The translations under genes and the position numbers were made by a program. Source: Promethearchaeota archaeon (lineage in GTDB: Archaea > Asgardarchaeota > Lokiarchaeia > Sigyniarchaeales > SOKP01). From it: a stretch of DNA of 64,000 bases. Positions 1 through 9,957 of this stretch are shown here, one piece after another (position 1 is the first letter of the stretch; each line of letters starts with the position of its first letter). The stretch spans positions 1 to 64,000 of the forward strand of contig JALGVJ010000012.1 of NCBI GenBank assembly GCA_029838195.1. Direction: 5' to 3'. The notes under the pieces were generated by a model that searched no databases, was not told the DNA's origin, and saw only the letters and a program-made list of their open reading frames with translations.

Positions 1-149
1 ATTTTTCGATACATTAATATATAATAGATCGTTATGTTTTTTCAACTTTTTAGTGGTTTTGTCGCCAATCTTAGAGCTGGAGCGTGGTAACTGAGATTAA
101 TTTGCTACCTCATAAAAAAAAATAAATAAAAAATTTCATCATTTTTTGT

Positions 150-2213
150 TCATATCTTAATTTCTGCCCATAATGCCGGATGATCTGATTGAGGATCCAT
201 GATGAAGCGTGCTTCAACCACGATAAATTCGTTTGAAACAAAAATATGATCAATTCTACGCCTCATGTCCAAGCCATTATCATCAATTCCACTCGGCCAT
301 CGTGCTCTCCACACATCTTTTAATACGGATGCTTGCATTTCGTAATAGATTGACCCTTCCCTACTATTAAAATCACCCATTGAAATTACATTCTCCTTAC
401 CATCAATTTGAGCAAGGAGGGCTTCCACGTGAGCTAATTTTGCCTCCTTACTTCCAGCAGGATGATTGACGAATACATTGAAAATTTCATTCCCGATCAT
501 GATTTGCACGTAAGTCGTTCCAATTTCATCTTCGTCGCTATAGGTAAAAATCGTTTTTGCACTAATAATGGGATATTTTGAGAGGACTGCTGCTCCATAA
601 GTTCCAGTTACGGTTTTCGGACCATAAAATGAATAATAGTTCATTCCCGTTAAACGATTCACAAAATATCTCACTACATCAGAATTTCCTCCGGAAATAC
701 GGGCTGAATCACACTCTTGAAGCCCAATAATATCGGGATTGACTTGTTTAATAAGTTCTAACTGATTATCATAATTTTTATCGCCGGTGATATTTACTCC
801 TTGTTGAATATTATAAGTAAGGATTCTCAAAGAAACCACTTTATCGTTCGCGCTGGTATTTGGCACGGGATTGGTAAGAATAACACCTAATCCCGTGAGA
901 AGCATGAGAATTACAAAAATGGCCGAAATGAGGGGTTTTTGGTCAAAACTTTTAAACTTTTTAATGCCATTGATCACCCTATTCTTAATTGTTAAAAAGG
1001 GTAAAGTAAAAAAGAGTCCCGCTAATACAAATGGAAGCCAAAATAGATTTCGAAAATAAGGACTTACCGGCTCAACGTAGCCCCAAATATTAGTGAATAT
1101 TAATGCAAGAGATAGCATAATGAATAAAATTCCACCTAACGTGAATCCCTTACTTAGTTTTGATAAGGAAGGTTTTTTTTTTAGGAGCATCCGTGAAACG
1201 AAAGTAAAATCCACGTATAGAATGGGTGTTAATGCGATCATCCCAATTAATGGGATATAAGTATACAATGCCGGAGGATGATCAACAAGGACTGGTCCAG
1301 ATGTAGGTGTTGAGGGAAAGAAAACAATTTGGGCAAAAATGGTAAAGAATACACATGCTACGAATAAAAGGTTCCACGTGACGATTATTTTTAATGACAA
1401 TGATTGAAAAAACCGTGGTTTAATGGTCATGACCAACCCGATTAACGAGAGAATGATAGAAAGAGAAATAGTTATGAGGATATAGTTTCCTTCAGTCCAT
1501 CGTGAAATAACCGTGGGGCTAAGGAGAGCAAAATAGATGAAGATAAGCACGCCGAATAATCCAAGGATCATGAGGTAGATATGATTTGAAGTATCCATGG
1601 CATGTTCAAGTTCATGTGGTGTATTAGTATTTTTTTCTTGCTTGATAGATTTATTATTTTCGGCTAAATTGCTTGTTTTTACTCTATTAAAGAGAGTAAA
1701 TAATGCTAGAATAGCTAAAATCCATCCAATAACTTGAAAACTCTTGTACATGGATAAATCAAGCGTGGAATTAAGACTTCGAAAAGTTATTGACAATAAG
1801 GTAGCAAATATAAGGCCAAGCCCCATGAACTTGCTAATTTTTTCTTCTTCCCGCTCTTTTTCCGTCGAAATATAAAGGGGTAAGAATATCATGAATGAAG
1901 CCACGCCAATCCCTGAGACAATAATTTTAATTGGCGTCCTTACCAGGGGATCGATGAGACGAGCCGCTATTACAATTGTAGCAGATATTTCCACTGATCG
2001 CCCGATTCCTTGATTTTTAAAAGCTAAAAGAGCTAAGGGAGAACACAAGAAGAATAATCCTAGTACTTTTTCATCCATTTCTAATTGAAGCAAATCTAAC
2101 ATGTAAATCGATTCGATTAAATCGGTTATCAGCTGGAAAAAGAACAAGAATAGAATGCTCAATAATATTAAATCCGAATTAAATTTTTTTAATAAATTAT
2201 CTCGAAAAGTCAT
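150..2213 (-). CDS. CWH43/PGAP2IP-like membrane protein with C-terminal endonuclease/exonuclease/phosphatase domain
   Basis: A 687-residue protein. Residues 1 to about 440 are a hydrophobic region with roughly ten or more membrane spans. The C-terminal 230 residues are a DNase I-like EEP domain: RILTYNIQQGVN, then LQECDSA (catalytic Glu), a VNHPAG segment, SMGDFNS (D-x-N) and a final SDHPALW (Asp-His pair), so the active-site set looks complete. A multi-span N-terminus fused to an EEP domain, at nearly 700 residues, is the layout of eukaryotic CWH43/PGAP2IP, which acts in GPI-lipid remodelling. That match is an inference from architecture. The domain could instead act on phospholipid headgroups or other phosphodiesters. 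The start is the ATG at 2213. No clear Shine-Dalgarno site is seen. It lies downstream of 2311-3216 on the same strand. Confidence 0.7.
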   Translation of the reverse strand: MTFRDNLLKKFNSDLILLSILFLFFFQLITDLIESIYMLDLLQLEMDEKVLGLFFLCSPLALLAFKNQGIGRSVEISATIVIAARLIDPLVRTPIKIIVSGIGVASFMIFLPLYISTEKEREEEKISKFMGLGLIFATLLSITFRSLNSTLDLSMYKSFQVIGWILAILALFTLFNRVKTSNLAENNKSIKQEKNTNTPHELEHAMDTSNHIYLMILGLFGVLIFIYFALLSPTVISRWTEGNYILITISLSIILSLIGLVMTIKPRFFQSLSLKIIVTWNLLFVACVFFTIFAQIVFFPSTPTSGPVLVDHPPALYTYIPLIGMIALTPILYVDFTFVSRMLLKKKPSLSKLSKGFTLGGILFIMLSLALIFTNIWGYVEPVSPYFRNLFWLPFVLAGLFFTLPFLTIKNRVINGIKKFKSFDQKPLISAIFVILMLLTGLGVILTNPVPNTSANDKVVSLRILTYNIQQGVNITGDKNYDNQLELIKQVNPDIIGLQECDSARISGGNSDVVRYFVNRLTGMNYYSFYGPKTVTGTYGAAVLSKYPIISAKTIFTYSDEDEIGTTYVQIMIGNEIFNVFVNHPAGSKEAKLAHVEALLAQIDGKENVISMGDFNSREGSIYYEMQASVLKDVWRARWPSGIDDNGLDMRRRIDHIFVSNEFIVVEARFIMDPQSDHPALWAEIKI

Positions 2214-2310
2214 AAGTATTAAGAGTATCTGGAATTTTTTAAAACTTTTTAAGAACGAAAAGAGAAAATGGAATAATAAAATAAAAAAAAAAGTTCGATT
2301 TAGTTAATTA

Positions 2311-3216
2311 TTACACACTTGCCAGTAGCATGGCCAATAATTGAAGGAAAATCTCCAATTTTAACAATGAATTAAGCTTTTTAGAAAATTGTTGGCGTTT
2401 TACCTGCTGCAGTGTAATTAAAATTGTAATAATTAGGAGAATGGAATTGATAACTATTACGATGAGATATAAAAATCTTGTAAGAAGAGGGGTGAAGATC
2501 GGAAGTATGATAAATATTAAAGCGACTCCTTGAACCAGGATCAGGAATTTAGAGGTTTTTGCGAAATCATGGAATGGGATCGGTAATTGCACTTGGGATT
2601 TCTCCACCATTTTCTCTTCCAATGACGAGCTTTTCATCTTTTTTGTAATTTCTCTCGCAAGTTGAAGGAAAAAAATAGCAATGACAAGATAATAAATGAA
2701 GATCAGCGAAAGCCGTGAATTAAGAACGGCTCCATAAAAAAGACCTAACGAAAAAGTTAGACTCAAGATAATACTTTGGAATAAAAAGGAATAATCTTTT
2801 TTAATAGAAATGATGCCGAGAATTATCCACAAAATGCCTAAAAGAACCAAAACAACATGTATCAAAAGGGTGAGCCCGTAAAGACTTACTTGAATAATCG
2901 TTAAGACGAAACTAATTACAAAAAAGAGCCCTAAGAGCTGTTTAATTCGTTTTTTTGACACGTATTCCGCAGGAAATTGATTTTCTGACAGCTTTACAAG
3001 ATTAATTGCCATCATTGCCGAAAGAACCATCAGAAAATAGGAAATCACGCCAAGAAATAAATTCATTTGTATTATTTTAACGCTAATGGCCGATCTCGTG
3101 TTTAAAATGCCTAAAATGCATGCCACGGCACCTTTAATGCAAGCACGCGTGTTCAAAAACCGATTCCCTTGCTTGAATTTCAGATACCCATTAGTTATTT
3201 TTAATTTTATTCCCAT
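2311..3216 (-). CDS. Multi-spanning membrane protein of unknown function
   Basis: A 301-residue protein with about eight hydrophobic helices and a basic N-terminus. The spacing of helices, and a segment with an AINL...SEN...YVSKKR pattern near residues 80-100, recall the UbiA prenyltransferase fold. The Asp-rich NDxxD motifs that bind the diphosphate substrate are absent, so enzymatic activity of that kind is not supported. It sits 36 bp downstream of the secreted protein at 3253-5322 on the same strand, so co-transcription is plausible. Function is not known. Confidence 0.6.
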   Translation of the reverse strand: MGIKLKITNGYLKFKQGNRFLNTRACIKGAVACILGILNTRSAISVKIIQMNLFLGVISYFLMVLSAMMAINLVKLSENQFPAEYVSKKRIKQLLGLFFVISFVLTIIQVSLYGLTLLIHVVLVLLGILWIILGIISIKKDYSFLFQSIILSLTFSLGLFYGAVLNSRLSLIFIYYLVIAIFFLQLAREITKKMKSSSLEEKMVEKSQVQLPIPFHDFAKTSKFLILVQGVALIFIILPIFTPLLTRFLYLIVIVINSILLIITILITLQQVKRQQFSKKLNSLLKLEIFLQLLAMLLASV

Positions 3217-3252
3217 TTTTTTCGCCTACTTGATGTTTTTATTTAAAATTCA

Positions 3253-5322
3253 TTATTCGCTCACGACAGTTCTTTCAACGTTTTCAAAATCCAAGATTAA
3301 TCGCTGCGAACCATAACGAATGACCGTTTTCATGGTACCAAATTCTTGATAGCAGTATTTATTATCAAAGCGAGGATACGGCCCTAAATCCACCACTTCT
3401 CCATTAACGAACATGTCTCCCTCCCAACTCACGGAAACATTCCCTCTTGAAGGCGAATCATAATAAACATTGTATCCTAACTCTAAAGGGGTTATTTCTA
3501 CAGCCGAAGCAAGTATAGAAGCCATAAATTGCTCAAAGGTTCCACTTTCCTCCTTACTACCAAGTTCTACAATCCACACGTTCTTTTTACCCAAGGCACG
3601 TAGCTCATACTCTGAAACCCATCTCGTCGGCTCATGCGAATATAAAGCAATATAACTATCTCCTTTAGCCCCAAATGTCCATTTTCCGCTGCTAATAACT
3701 TGATCAAACGCCCATTTCGGAAAATAAGCATGATTATAGGGCTTGTATTCTAATATCAAACTTATTAATTCTCCGTCTAACGAGAGCATTCTTCTATCGT
3801 ATTGAATCACCCCGACATTCTTATAGAGCGTTGCACGGGGCTTCCAACCCCCGGTAAACTCCTGAGGACTGATTCCTCCGGGCGAGCTGGTATATACCAC
3901 CGCATGGGGATCTAAACTGGCTTGCCATACATGCTCTTGGAGACCATCCATTCCCTTTTGATGATCTTGGGCACCAGAGAGTTGATAATAGGGCGTACGA
4001 TATGTGTAAGTGTTAGCCGTTTCTAAACATACCCCTTGCGTGATCTCATCAATAATCGTGCAGTATTCTGAAACATTTACCCCATGCAATTTGGACCCAA
4101 TCTGCAACACGTCTACGAACAGCTCATCATTATAAATTAATTCTGGTTTTAAATCATATTTATACATCAATTCAAATGATGCATCGACTGTTTCTGCTGC
4201 TGCGGGAGCAGACATTGGCCACCAAAACATGAGATCATTTTGCGTGCGATATCCAATTCCATGGGAAGGACCTTCTTCAATGTCGATGCTATTTCGGCTT
4301 TTATGTTCATTATTAGAGACTATTTTTTGGGCGATTCTTTCTAAGATAACAGGGGGGGCATATTTTTTACTGGTGGATAAAGCGATGGCAGCATCATCTC
4401 CTTTATTATTGGGGTCATGTTCTCCAATTCCTAACATCAACCAAGCAGCCTCATTCGTCGAGTCTTTATCAGGAGGATCCTCCAAGCTCGTTCCTACTTT
4501 CTTACGATCTTCCGTTCTGCCGTGTGTTGTAGCATAAGTGCCCTTAAAATAATTATTTGCAAAATCAAATGCTAGGAGATCTAAAAGCATGGCCGCTTTA
4601 GTAGCTATTTCGGTATTTTCGGAAAATTCTACCAAATTAGCTAATGCCATGATATCTAGCTTATAGTAAATATTAGAATGAAATTCCGAAAAGCCGAATT
4701 TAGCGCGGCGGTCAAGCCATTGAATGATGAGGGGCGTGGCATGTCTCACGTGGTCCGTTCCAGTCATTCCTGAGTTAGGGAAAATCCTATCGGGATAAAG
4801 TTGGCCTGCTAATAATTCAGCGGTATGAAATAAGATCATGTGATTTTCCGTCCACATTATCATGTTATCATCATTAGGTTCATCAAACCAATATTTAAAA
4901 TTCAGAATAGCATCTCTAATTTTAATTTCCGTTTCAATAGGGAGAACGTTTTTCGTTCGCTCGAAGTACATCATTCGAACGAATACGTTCATTCTGAAAT
5001 CACTTGTATCTTTTCTAGCATTTACGTGATTTAAGGCTTTTTCGATTACCTCAGAATTTATAGGAAGTCCCATGTAAACACGTGCTGCTTGAGCAGGAAG
5101 ACTATCACTATCTTTGCATCCTTGCAAATAAATGCTCTTTCTTTCTTGATATGTCAAGGAGGAGGGAACGCCCATTACTTGAATGATACCATTGTTATCC
5201 AGATCGATATTTGAATCCTTTAAATCATCATCTTTAAATGAGGGAGTTAATTGGATGAAAGGCGTTGAAGTGATCGACAATAATATAAAAATAATTAAAA
5301 ATAGTTTAATTTTGTTATTCAT
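3253..5322 (-). CDS. Large secreted protein, possible alpha/alpha-toroid polysaccharide-acting enzyme
   Basis: A 689-residue protein that begins with a clear export signal (charged N-terminus, then a hydrophobic stretch of about 17 residues). Residues 120-350 are helix-rich with an aromatic and acidic region (MWTENHMILFHTAELLAGQ) and a later HSNIYYKLD segment. The second half, from about residue 400, looks beta-rich. A helical toroid followed by beta-sandwich domains is typical of polysaccharide lyases (PL8/heparinase-like) and some glycosidases. This assignment is a fold guess and no catalytic set is recognised with certainty. It is probably extracellular or membrane-tethered through the N-terminal segment. 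The ATG at 5322 gives a proper signal sequence. Confidence 0.6.
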   Translation of the reverse strand: MNNKIKLFLIIFILLSITSTPFIQLTPSFKDDDLKDSNIDLDNNGIIQVMGVPSSLTYQERKSIYLQGCKDSDSLPAQAARVYMGLPINSEVIEKALNHVNARKDTSDFRMNVFVRMMYFERTKNVLPIETEIKIRDAILNFKYWFDEPNDDNMIMWTENHMILFHTAELLAGQLYPDRIFPNSGMTGTDHVRHATPLIIQWLDRRAKFGFSEFHSNIYYKLDIMALANLVEFSENTEIATKAAMLLDLLAFDFANNYFKGTYATTHGRTEDRKKVGTSLEDPPDKDSTNEAAWLMLGIGEHDPNNKGDDAAIALSTSKKYAPPVILERIAQKIVSNNEHKSRNSIDIEEGPSHGIGYRTQNDLMFWWPMSAPAAAETVDASFELMYKYDLKPELIYNDELFVDVLQIGSKLHGVNVSEYCTIIDEITQGVCLETANTYTYRTPYYQLSGAQDHQKGMDGLQEHVWQASLDPHAVVYTSSPGGISPQEFTGGWKPRATLYKNVGVIQYDRRMLSLDGELISLILEYKPYNHAYFPKWAFDQVISSGKWTFGAKGDSYIALYSHEPTRWVSEYELRALGKKNVWIVELGSKEESGTFEQFMASILASAVEITPLELGYNVYYDSPSRGNVSVSWEGDMFVNGEVVDLGPYPRFDNKYCYQEFGTMKTVIRYGSQRLILDFENVERTVVSE

Positions 5323-5858
5323 GGTCAGATTCTTTTAAATTTTATTGAGCATTATTTGGTTAACTTCCTATAAATAGATTACTTTCATACTAAAGAGCGA
5401 GAGAGCACCGGCCCATCTTTAAGGTGGTGATGATACATGCGGGGTGTTAAATATTTATTATTTTATAATAATTATAGCGAAGCGATGAATAAGCTTCTCT
5501 AAGTACAGGAACTACGGAGCTAGCGATTGGAGAGAATGTAAGACTGACACTCGCTTAATAATTCTCGATGAGTTAGGAATCTCACGTCTTTTGATGGGAG
5601 TAGTTAAAGAATTCAGTTTTTTCCCTCATATCAAAAAATCATTTATTTAACGGACCTATTAAAAAATAAATAATAAAAAGAAAACATTTCCCTTTTAATA
5701 GAGAGGCCGTAATTTTTAAACTAATTAAGAAAAAAGATTTTCATTTAAATTTTAATAAAATGGGTTGCCACGAGGATATTTTTTCGGTTTCTAAAGAGGA
5801 TTCACAAGGGGGGATTAATTACACGTTAAAATTAAAAAAAAAGGGTTTATTTGGAGAA
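5323..5858. other. Intergenic region with a GC-richer, possibly structured segment (5390-5625)
   Basis: No convincing gene. Positions 5390-5625 are clearly less AT-rich than other spacers and contain short complementary arms: TTCTCT near 5501 pairs with AGAGAA near 5534, and AAGACTGA near 5542 lies opposite GTCTT near 5589, enclosing a TGAG/CTCA stem. The rest (5626-5858) is plain AT-rich spacer. The segment could be a non-coding RNA, a long leader of the minus-strand gene starting at 5322, or a remnant of a lost element. A 50-codon open frame on the plus strand, roughly 5490-5650, has no recognisable product. Confidence 0.3.
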
Positions 5859-6554
5859 TCATTCTTCAAATTTCTTTCCATAAAAAGCTTTACCAATGAA
5901 AAGCATGCCTAAAGATAATAAAATAAATAGTATCGTGTCAAACAGAACTTCAATTTCTATAATGTTGCCAATCGCATCATTAATTAGAGCGGCAATGAAG
6001 ATAGTGATTCCAATTAAAAAAGAAACCATTCTTTTCCGTGATTCTCCCTCCGATTTTTTGATTCCGTGATGGTAAATGGAAAAAGTAGTATATACTAACA
6101 TGATAGAAATAAAGAGGCTAAATAAAGTATAAGCAAAAGGCTGGAAATGCGTTTCTGCTGTTTGAACATTAATGATAATAATGAAATCAGTAAAAATCAT
6201 TATCATGGCAATAATAAGAAAAGCAATAAGGGGAACAATAAGTATCATTTTTTTTGTAGTTATTACCTTCGAGGAATGTATGAGAATCTGCATGGTATAG
6301 AATAAGAATAATACGCTGCACATGAGAGAAAGCATGCCTATTTTTAAAAAAAGAATGATTATAAGTTCTCCTCCGATTAAAGAGTAAATGATCGTGGACA
6401 AAGCATAGATACCAAGTGTCAAGCAACCAAGGGCAAGAAATAAGTTTCCAAGAGGGACTCTGGAATATCTTCTTTGAAATAAAAGTAACATAGTAATCAG
6501 AATGGAAATGATTAACGTTAAAAATTCAAATACATGCGTTATTACTTCGGTCAT
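5859..6554 (-). CDS. Seven-transmembrane protein, stand-alone sensor-like
   Basis: A 231-residue protein that is almost entirely seven hydrophobic helices, with a short charged C-terminal tail (GKKFEE). The layout resembles the N-terminal membrane sensor modules of archaeal histidine kinases, but no kinase domain follows. Two similar stand-alone proteins lie at 22416-23108 and 56082-56822. The ATG at 6554 gives an N-terminus that runs straight into helix 1. The gene lies downstream of the broken Nudix gene, about 200 bp away. Function unknown. Confidence 0.6.
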   Translation of the reverse strand: MTEVITHVFEFLTLIISILITMLLLFQRRYSRVPLGNLFLALGCLTLGIYALSTIIYSLIGGELIIILFLKIGMLSLMCSVLFLFYTMQILIHSSKVITTKKMILIVPLIAFLIIAMIMIFTDFIIIINVQTAETHFQPFAYTLFSLFISIMLVYTTFSIYHHGIKKSEGESRKRMVSFLIGITIFIAALINDAIGNIIEIEVLFDTILFILLSLGMLFIGKAFYGKKFEE

Positions 6555-6754
6555 CCTGACTCATAAAAAATTTTGGAATAGTTTAATATAATCACATAAA
6601 TTTTGGAATTAAAATTTATCTAAATCGTCTTTAATGAACAAACTCTTTTAAATTAGGAAAATATGAACCAAGATAATAGAATTTAATCAAATCAATTCTC
6701 AGCATGTATTATATCCAGGAGCTTATAAAGAGCTTGAGGAGGTAATCGGGCGAT

Positions 6755-7186
6755 TTAAATCTGGAAGGTTAGGTGAGAATCCAAGGAATTTTTCAAAAAA
6801 AATGCTACTTTTTTAATCAATTCCTTTGCATTTTCAAAAGTAGCTTTTTTAATTGCTTTTTTATAGGGTAGCCATTTAAAATCCACGTGTTCTTTACTTA
6901 ATCGTATTACATTTTGATCTACAATCATGAGAAAAAATTTTACTTTTTTTTGAACTAAATTATTATGAATTTTGAAATAATATTCGATTGAATCTTCAAA
7001 ACCTTTAATTATTTTAGCTTTAGTAATGCCCGTCTCTTCTTTCAACTCTCTAAAAATTGTGTCTTCATCACTTTCTCCAATTTTTTTATGCCCTTTCACG
7101 AACCCCCAATGGCCTGCCTTATATTTAAGTAATAAGAACGCATTTTCATGAATTACGATGGCTCATGCGGAAAAATCTTTTATCAT
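6755..7186 (-). pseudogene. Nudix hydrolase (Ap4A hydrolase-like) interrupted by an in-frame TGA
   Basis: The Nudix box is complete in the open part (G-x5-E-x7-REL-x-EETGI, starting at GHKKIGES). Reading upstream in the same frame gives AIVIHENAFLLLKYKAGHWGFV, the usual N-terminal strands of diadenosine-tetraphosphatase-type Nudix proteins. It is preceded by TGA at 7163-7165 and then by seven codons (MIKDFSA) from an ATG at 7186. The TGA falls where the family has the Gly of its SAGAI motif, so a GGA to TGA change is the simplest explanation. The full reading frame would be about 143 residues, the family norm. Translation could in principle restart at the GTG at 7099, but the product would lack the first two strands. 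A sequencing error cannot be excluded. Confidence 0.75.
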
Positions 7187-7455
7187 GATTCAACAAGTAA
7201 GGAAAAAAAATTTAATTAAAGTTGTAACAAATTTTTGAATTATAAAGTTTTAGATCAAGCAAATCTAATAAAAATGAAAAGAACAGAAAATACTCAACCT
7301 TTTACTCACCATTCTCATATTATAAGGTTTTTAAAATAATTTTTTTCCCCCGTGAACGCATAAAATTCACGCACCATGTATAAAGAACGAGTTAAATTAA
7401 TATTAAAATTAATAGTTAATAAAATAATGACTAAAGAATAGGGATCACCTTATAA

Positions 7456-9030
7456 TTAGACACTCTTACTCGATTTTAAAAGGATTATTAGAGCAACTCC
7501 TTTTGAAGGAATTCCCTCGATTTTATCAGTAATTACAATTTCTCCTCCATATCGAGCTATCAGTGTTTTGATTAAAAGTAATTCAAGACCCACTCCCTCT
7601 TTGCTTACTTTTAAAGGGGGGGTTTTATCCAAGAGCACTTGTTTTTTTTCCTCTGATAATCCCATTTCATTATTATCCATGAATTGAAAGTGAATGAATT
7701 CTTTCTCATTTTTTTTAATTTTAGATATTTTGATTCGGATTTTTATGATGAGATTGGAATTGCCTCGAACTGCAAGATAAAAAATATTTTCGAATACGTT
7801 GAGCAAGAATTCATCAGCTTCCACCCAAATATTATCTAATTTAGTATCTATTGAAAAGTGAATTTCCTTTTTAGAAAAATCTTCATGCGTGATATTTATT
7901 GCTTTTTGCAACAATTCCAACGCATCAATTCTTTTTAAAGAGGCTTCAAATTCTTCTAAATTTGAGAGAATTTGAACATCGGATATAAATTTTGCCCCTC
8001 TTTTCGCTTCTTTTTCAATTATCTCAAGAATTTCTTGAATTTCTACCTCTTTTTTTGGGTCATTCTTCAAAATTGAAATGAGATTGACTGAAGATAAAAT
8101 GCCCTGAAGGATGTTTTTCATGTTATGACGAAATAAATCTTCATAAAAACTAATTTTTGATAAAGCCCTTTGATACTTCTCTCTCGATTTAATTAATTTC
8201 TCTCCATTCCTTATCCGATCCGTGATATCATGTCCAATGGTTTGAATAATAGTTTCATCTTCCATCTTAATTAAATTGGTTCGAAAATTAATCCAAATAA
8301 CGTCTCCATCTTTTTTTTTTTATTGTATTTCAAGAGGAGGTTGAGGATGACCCCCCACCCAGTTAATCAATCGCTCAAACAGCATTGGTAAATCTTTCTG
8401 GAAAATAGCTGGAGTCTCATAATAATTTTTCCCAACTACTTCTTCTCTCGAGTAACCCGTTAATTTTAATAATTCAGGATTTACATCTAATATCGTGCCC
8501 TTTTTATTCATTAGTAAAAGGGGATGAGGAAAATTTTCAAATAACATTTTATATTTTTTTACTAAATCTTTCAATTTTTTTTCTGCATCTTTTTGTTCCG
8601 TGATATCAATAAAAAATCCTACGAATATCGTTTTATTACCCTTTTTAATGGTTCGAGCAAAAAATTCTACCCATATTATTTTTCCACTTTTAGTTACGCA
8701 TTGAATTTGGAGTCTTTCAAAAGCGCTTTCTTTTAATCGCATACATTTCTCAATGAGCGTCAAAACCATCTTCCGTTCCCTCGGAATTAATACTTTAATA
8801 AATTCATGAGGTCCCCACCATTGGACATCGTCAATGGAATATTCAAAAATTTCCGTTGCTTTTTGATTCACGAAAATAATTCGAAAATCTAACAAGATGG
8901 CCATTCCTACTAATGGCTGATCAATAATATGGACGATAAAATCCTTCGGTTTCATCAATTCATCGAGTAATTTCTCCATCTCTCGATTAACCTTATTGAC
9001 TTCTCTCTCGCTTCTTTCTCGATTTACCAT
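7456..9030 (-). pseudogene. PAS-PAS-PAS histidine kinase split by an in-frame TAA
   Basis: From the ATG at 9030 the frame encodes a short coiled coil, a PAS domain (about residues 30-150, with a PAC motif ending IDITEQ) and a second PAS domain that stops at TAA 8320-8322. The same frame continues without a shift: KKKDGDVIWINF completes the PAS/PAC core, followed by GHDITDRI, a histidine box (FRHNMKNILQG) and an HATPase region. The whole frame would be about 524 residues. The stop borders a run of eleven A residues on the coding strand, so TAT to TAA is a likely change. The ATPase boxes are also weakened: the G1 box reads DNNEMG instead of DNGxG, and the N box reads ENIFYLAVRGN. Both signs point to loss of function. 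The kinase at 44632-45657 is an intact relative. Confidence 0.75.
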
Positions 9031-9636
9031 TAAATCTTTAATTCCTTCTTTATCTAATTCAAATAAAAATTTTTTTCATTAATCTAATGTAAAAGATGAC
9101 TTAATTAATTTAAAATTGTTGATAAAAAAATAAGAATAAGAATTTTTTATTACCTTTCCCTTTTTGATTCTCATGGTCATGCGTGAAATATTTATACCCC
9201 ATGAAACAAGAACTTACTTTCAAAATGGTCATTAAATCTTTTCTAAACGTATTTCAATCGCAATTGAACTCTAAAAACATTCACTTTCAGCTGAAATGAT
9301 CGATACCATTCATTTATTTTCCTGTCTTGAAAAAATAATCGAGAAATGTAAGAAAAATCTTTTTTTTCCAAAAATAAAAAATTACCTATTTCATTTTACC
9401 CTTAATCATGAAAATGACCATCATTCAGTTTCAAAATATTATTTGACTCAATGAAGTGCTCAAATCAATTATTTCCTCATTGATGTATTCCATTCTTTAA
9501 TACTGATAAAGAATTTTCCCTTTTATTAAACAAGTATTTAAACAAATAAACTGAAAGGTTTTTAAAAGAAAATTGTCTATTATTCGTTAGTATATTAAAA
9601 ATTAATTAATTACAATAAAGGAAGGAATAAAGAAAC
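9031..9636. other. Long AT-rich intergenic region
   Basis: No gene is recognised here. The stretch separates the broken minus-strand kinase from the plus-strand aIF1 gene and should hold the promoters of both. TATA-like runs occur near 9189 (ATATTTATA) and 9535 (GTATTTAAAC). No repeats of note apart from an 8-bp pair (TGGTCATT/AATGACCA). Confidence 0.4.
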
Positions 9637-9957
9637 ATTAAGGAAAACGAAAATATTTGTTCAATGTGCGGATTGCCGAAAGACTTGTGCCTCTGCGGCA
9701 GTTTGGATCAAGAAGAATCACGGGTTTCTATCTATAACGAAACGAGAAAGTGGGGAAAAGTCGTTACAATGGCGGAATTTAAAGGCAATACGAATATCAA
9801 CCTTGAGGAATTCCTATCTAAAGCCAAGAAAAAATTTGCTTCCGGTGGAACCGTACGTGGAAATGCCATTGAATTAAGGGGGGATCACCGTTTTAGGCTT
9901 AAGAAATTCTTAATGGATTTGGGCTATCCTGAAGAAAATATAATGATCAAGGAATAA
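9637..9957 (+). CDS. Translation initiation factor aIF1 (SUI1/eIF1 family)
   Basis: This factor enforces accurate start-codon choice on the 30S subunit. The C-terminal SUI1 fold is clear (GKVVTMAEF, FASGGTVRGNAIELRGDHR, then a helix and the LGYPEENIMI strand). The N-terminus has the archaeal zinc knuckle, written here as ICSMCGLPKDLCLC. The first conventional start in frame is ATG 9664, but this lies inside the knuckle and would drop its first Cys. The upstream stop is TAA 9628. Between them there is no ATG, GTG or TTG, only ATT at 9637 and 9655. An AAGGAAGG sequence at 9618-9625 is well placed for ATT 9637, which I chose. A conservative annotation would use 9664. The product would be 106 residues, normal for the family. 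Confidence 0.85.
   Translation: MKENENICSMCGLPKDLCLCGSLDQEESRVSIYNETRKWGKVVTMAEFKGNTNINLEEFLSKAKKKFASGGTVRGNAIELRGDHRFRLKKFLMDLGYPEENIMIKE

Noticed and set aside
2311..3216. UbiA prenyltransferase
   Set aside because: The helix plan is suggestive, but both Asp-rich motifs needed for diphosphate binding are missing.
6187..6426. 79-codon minus-strand frame
   Set aside because: It overlaps the 7-TM gene in another frame and has no domain; it is a shadow.
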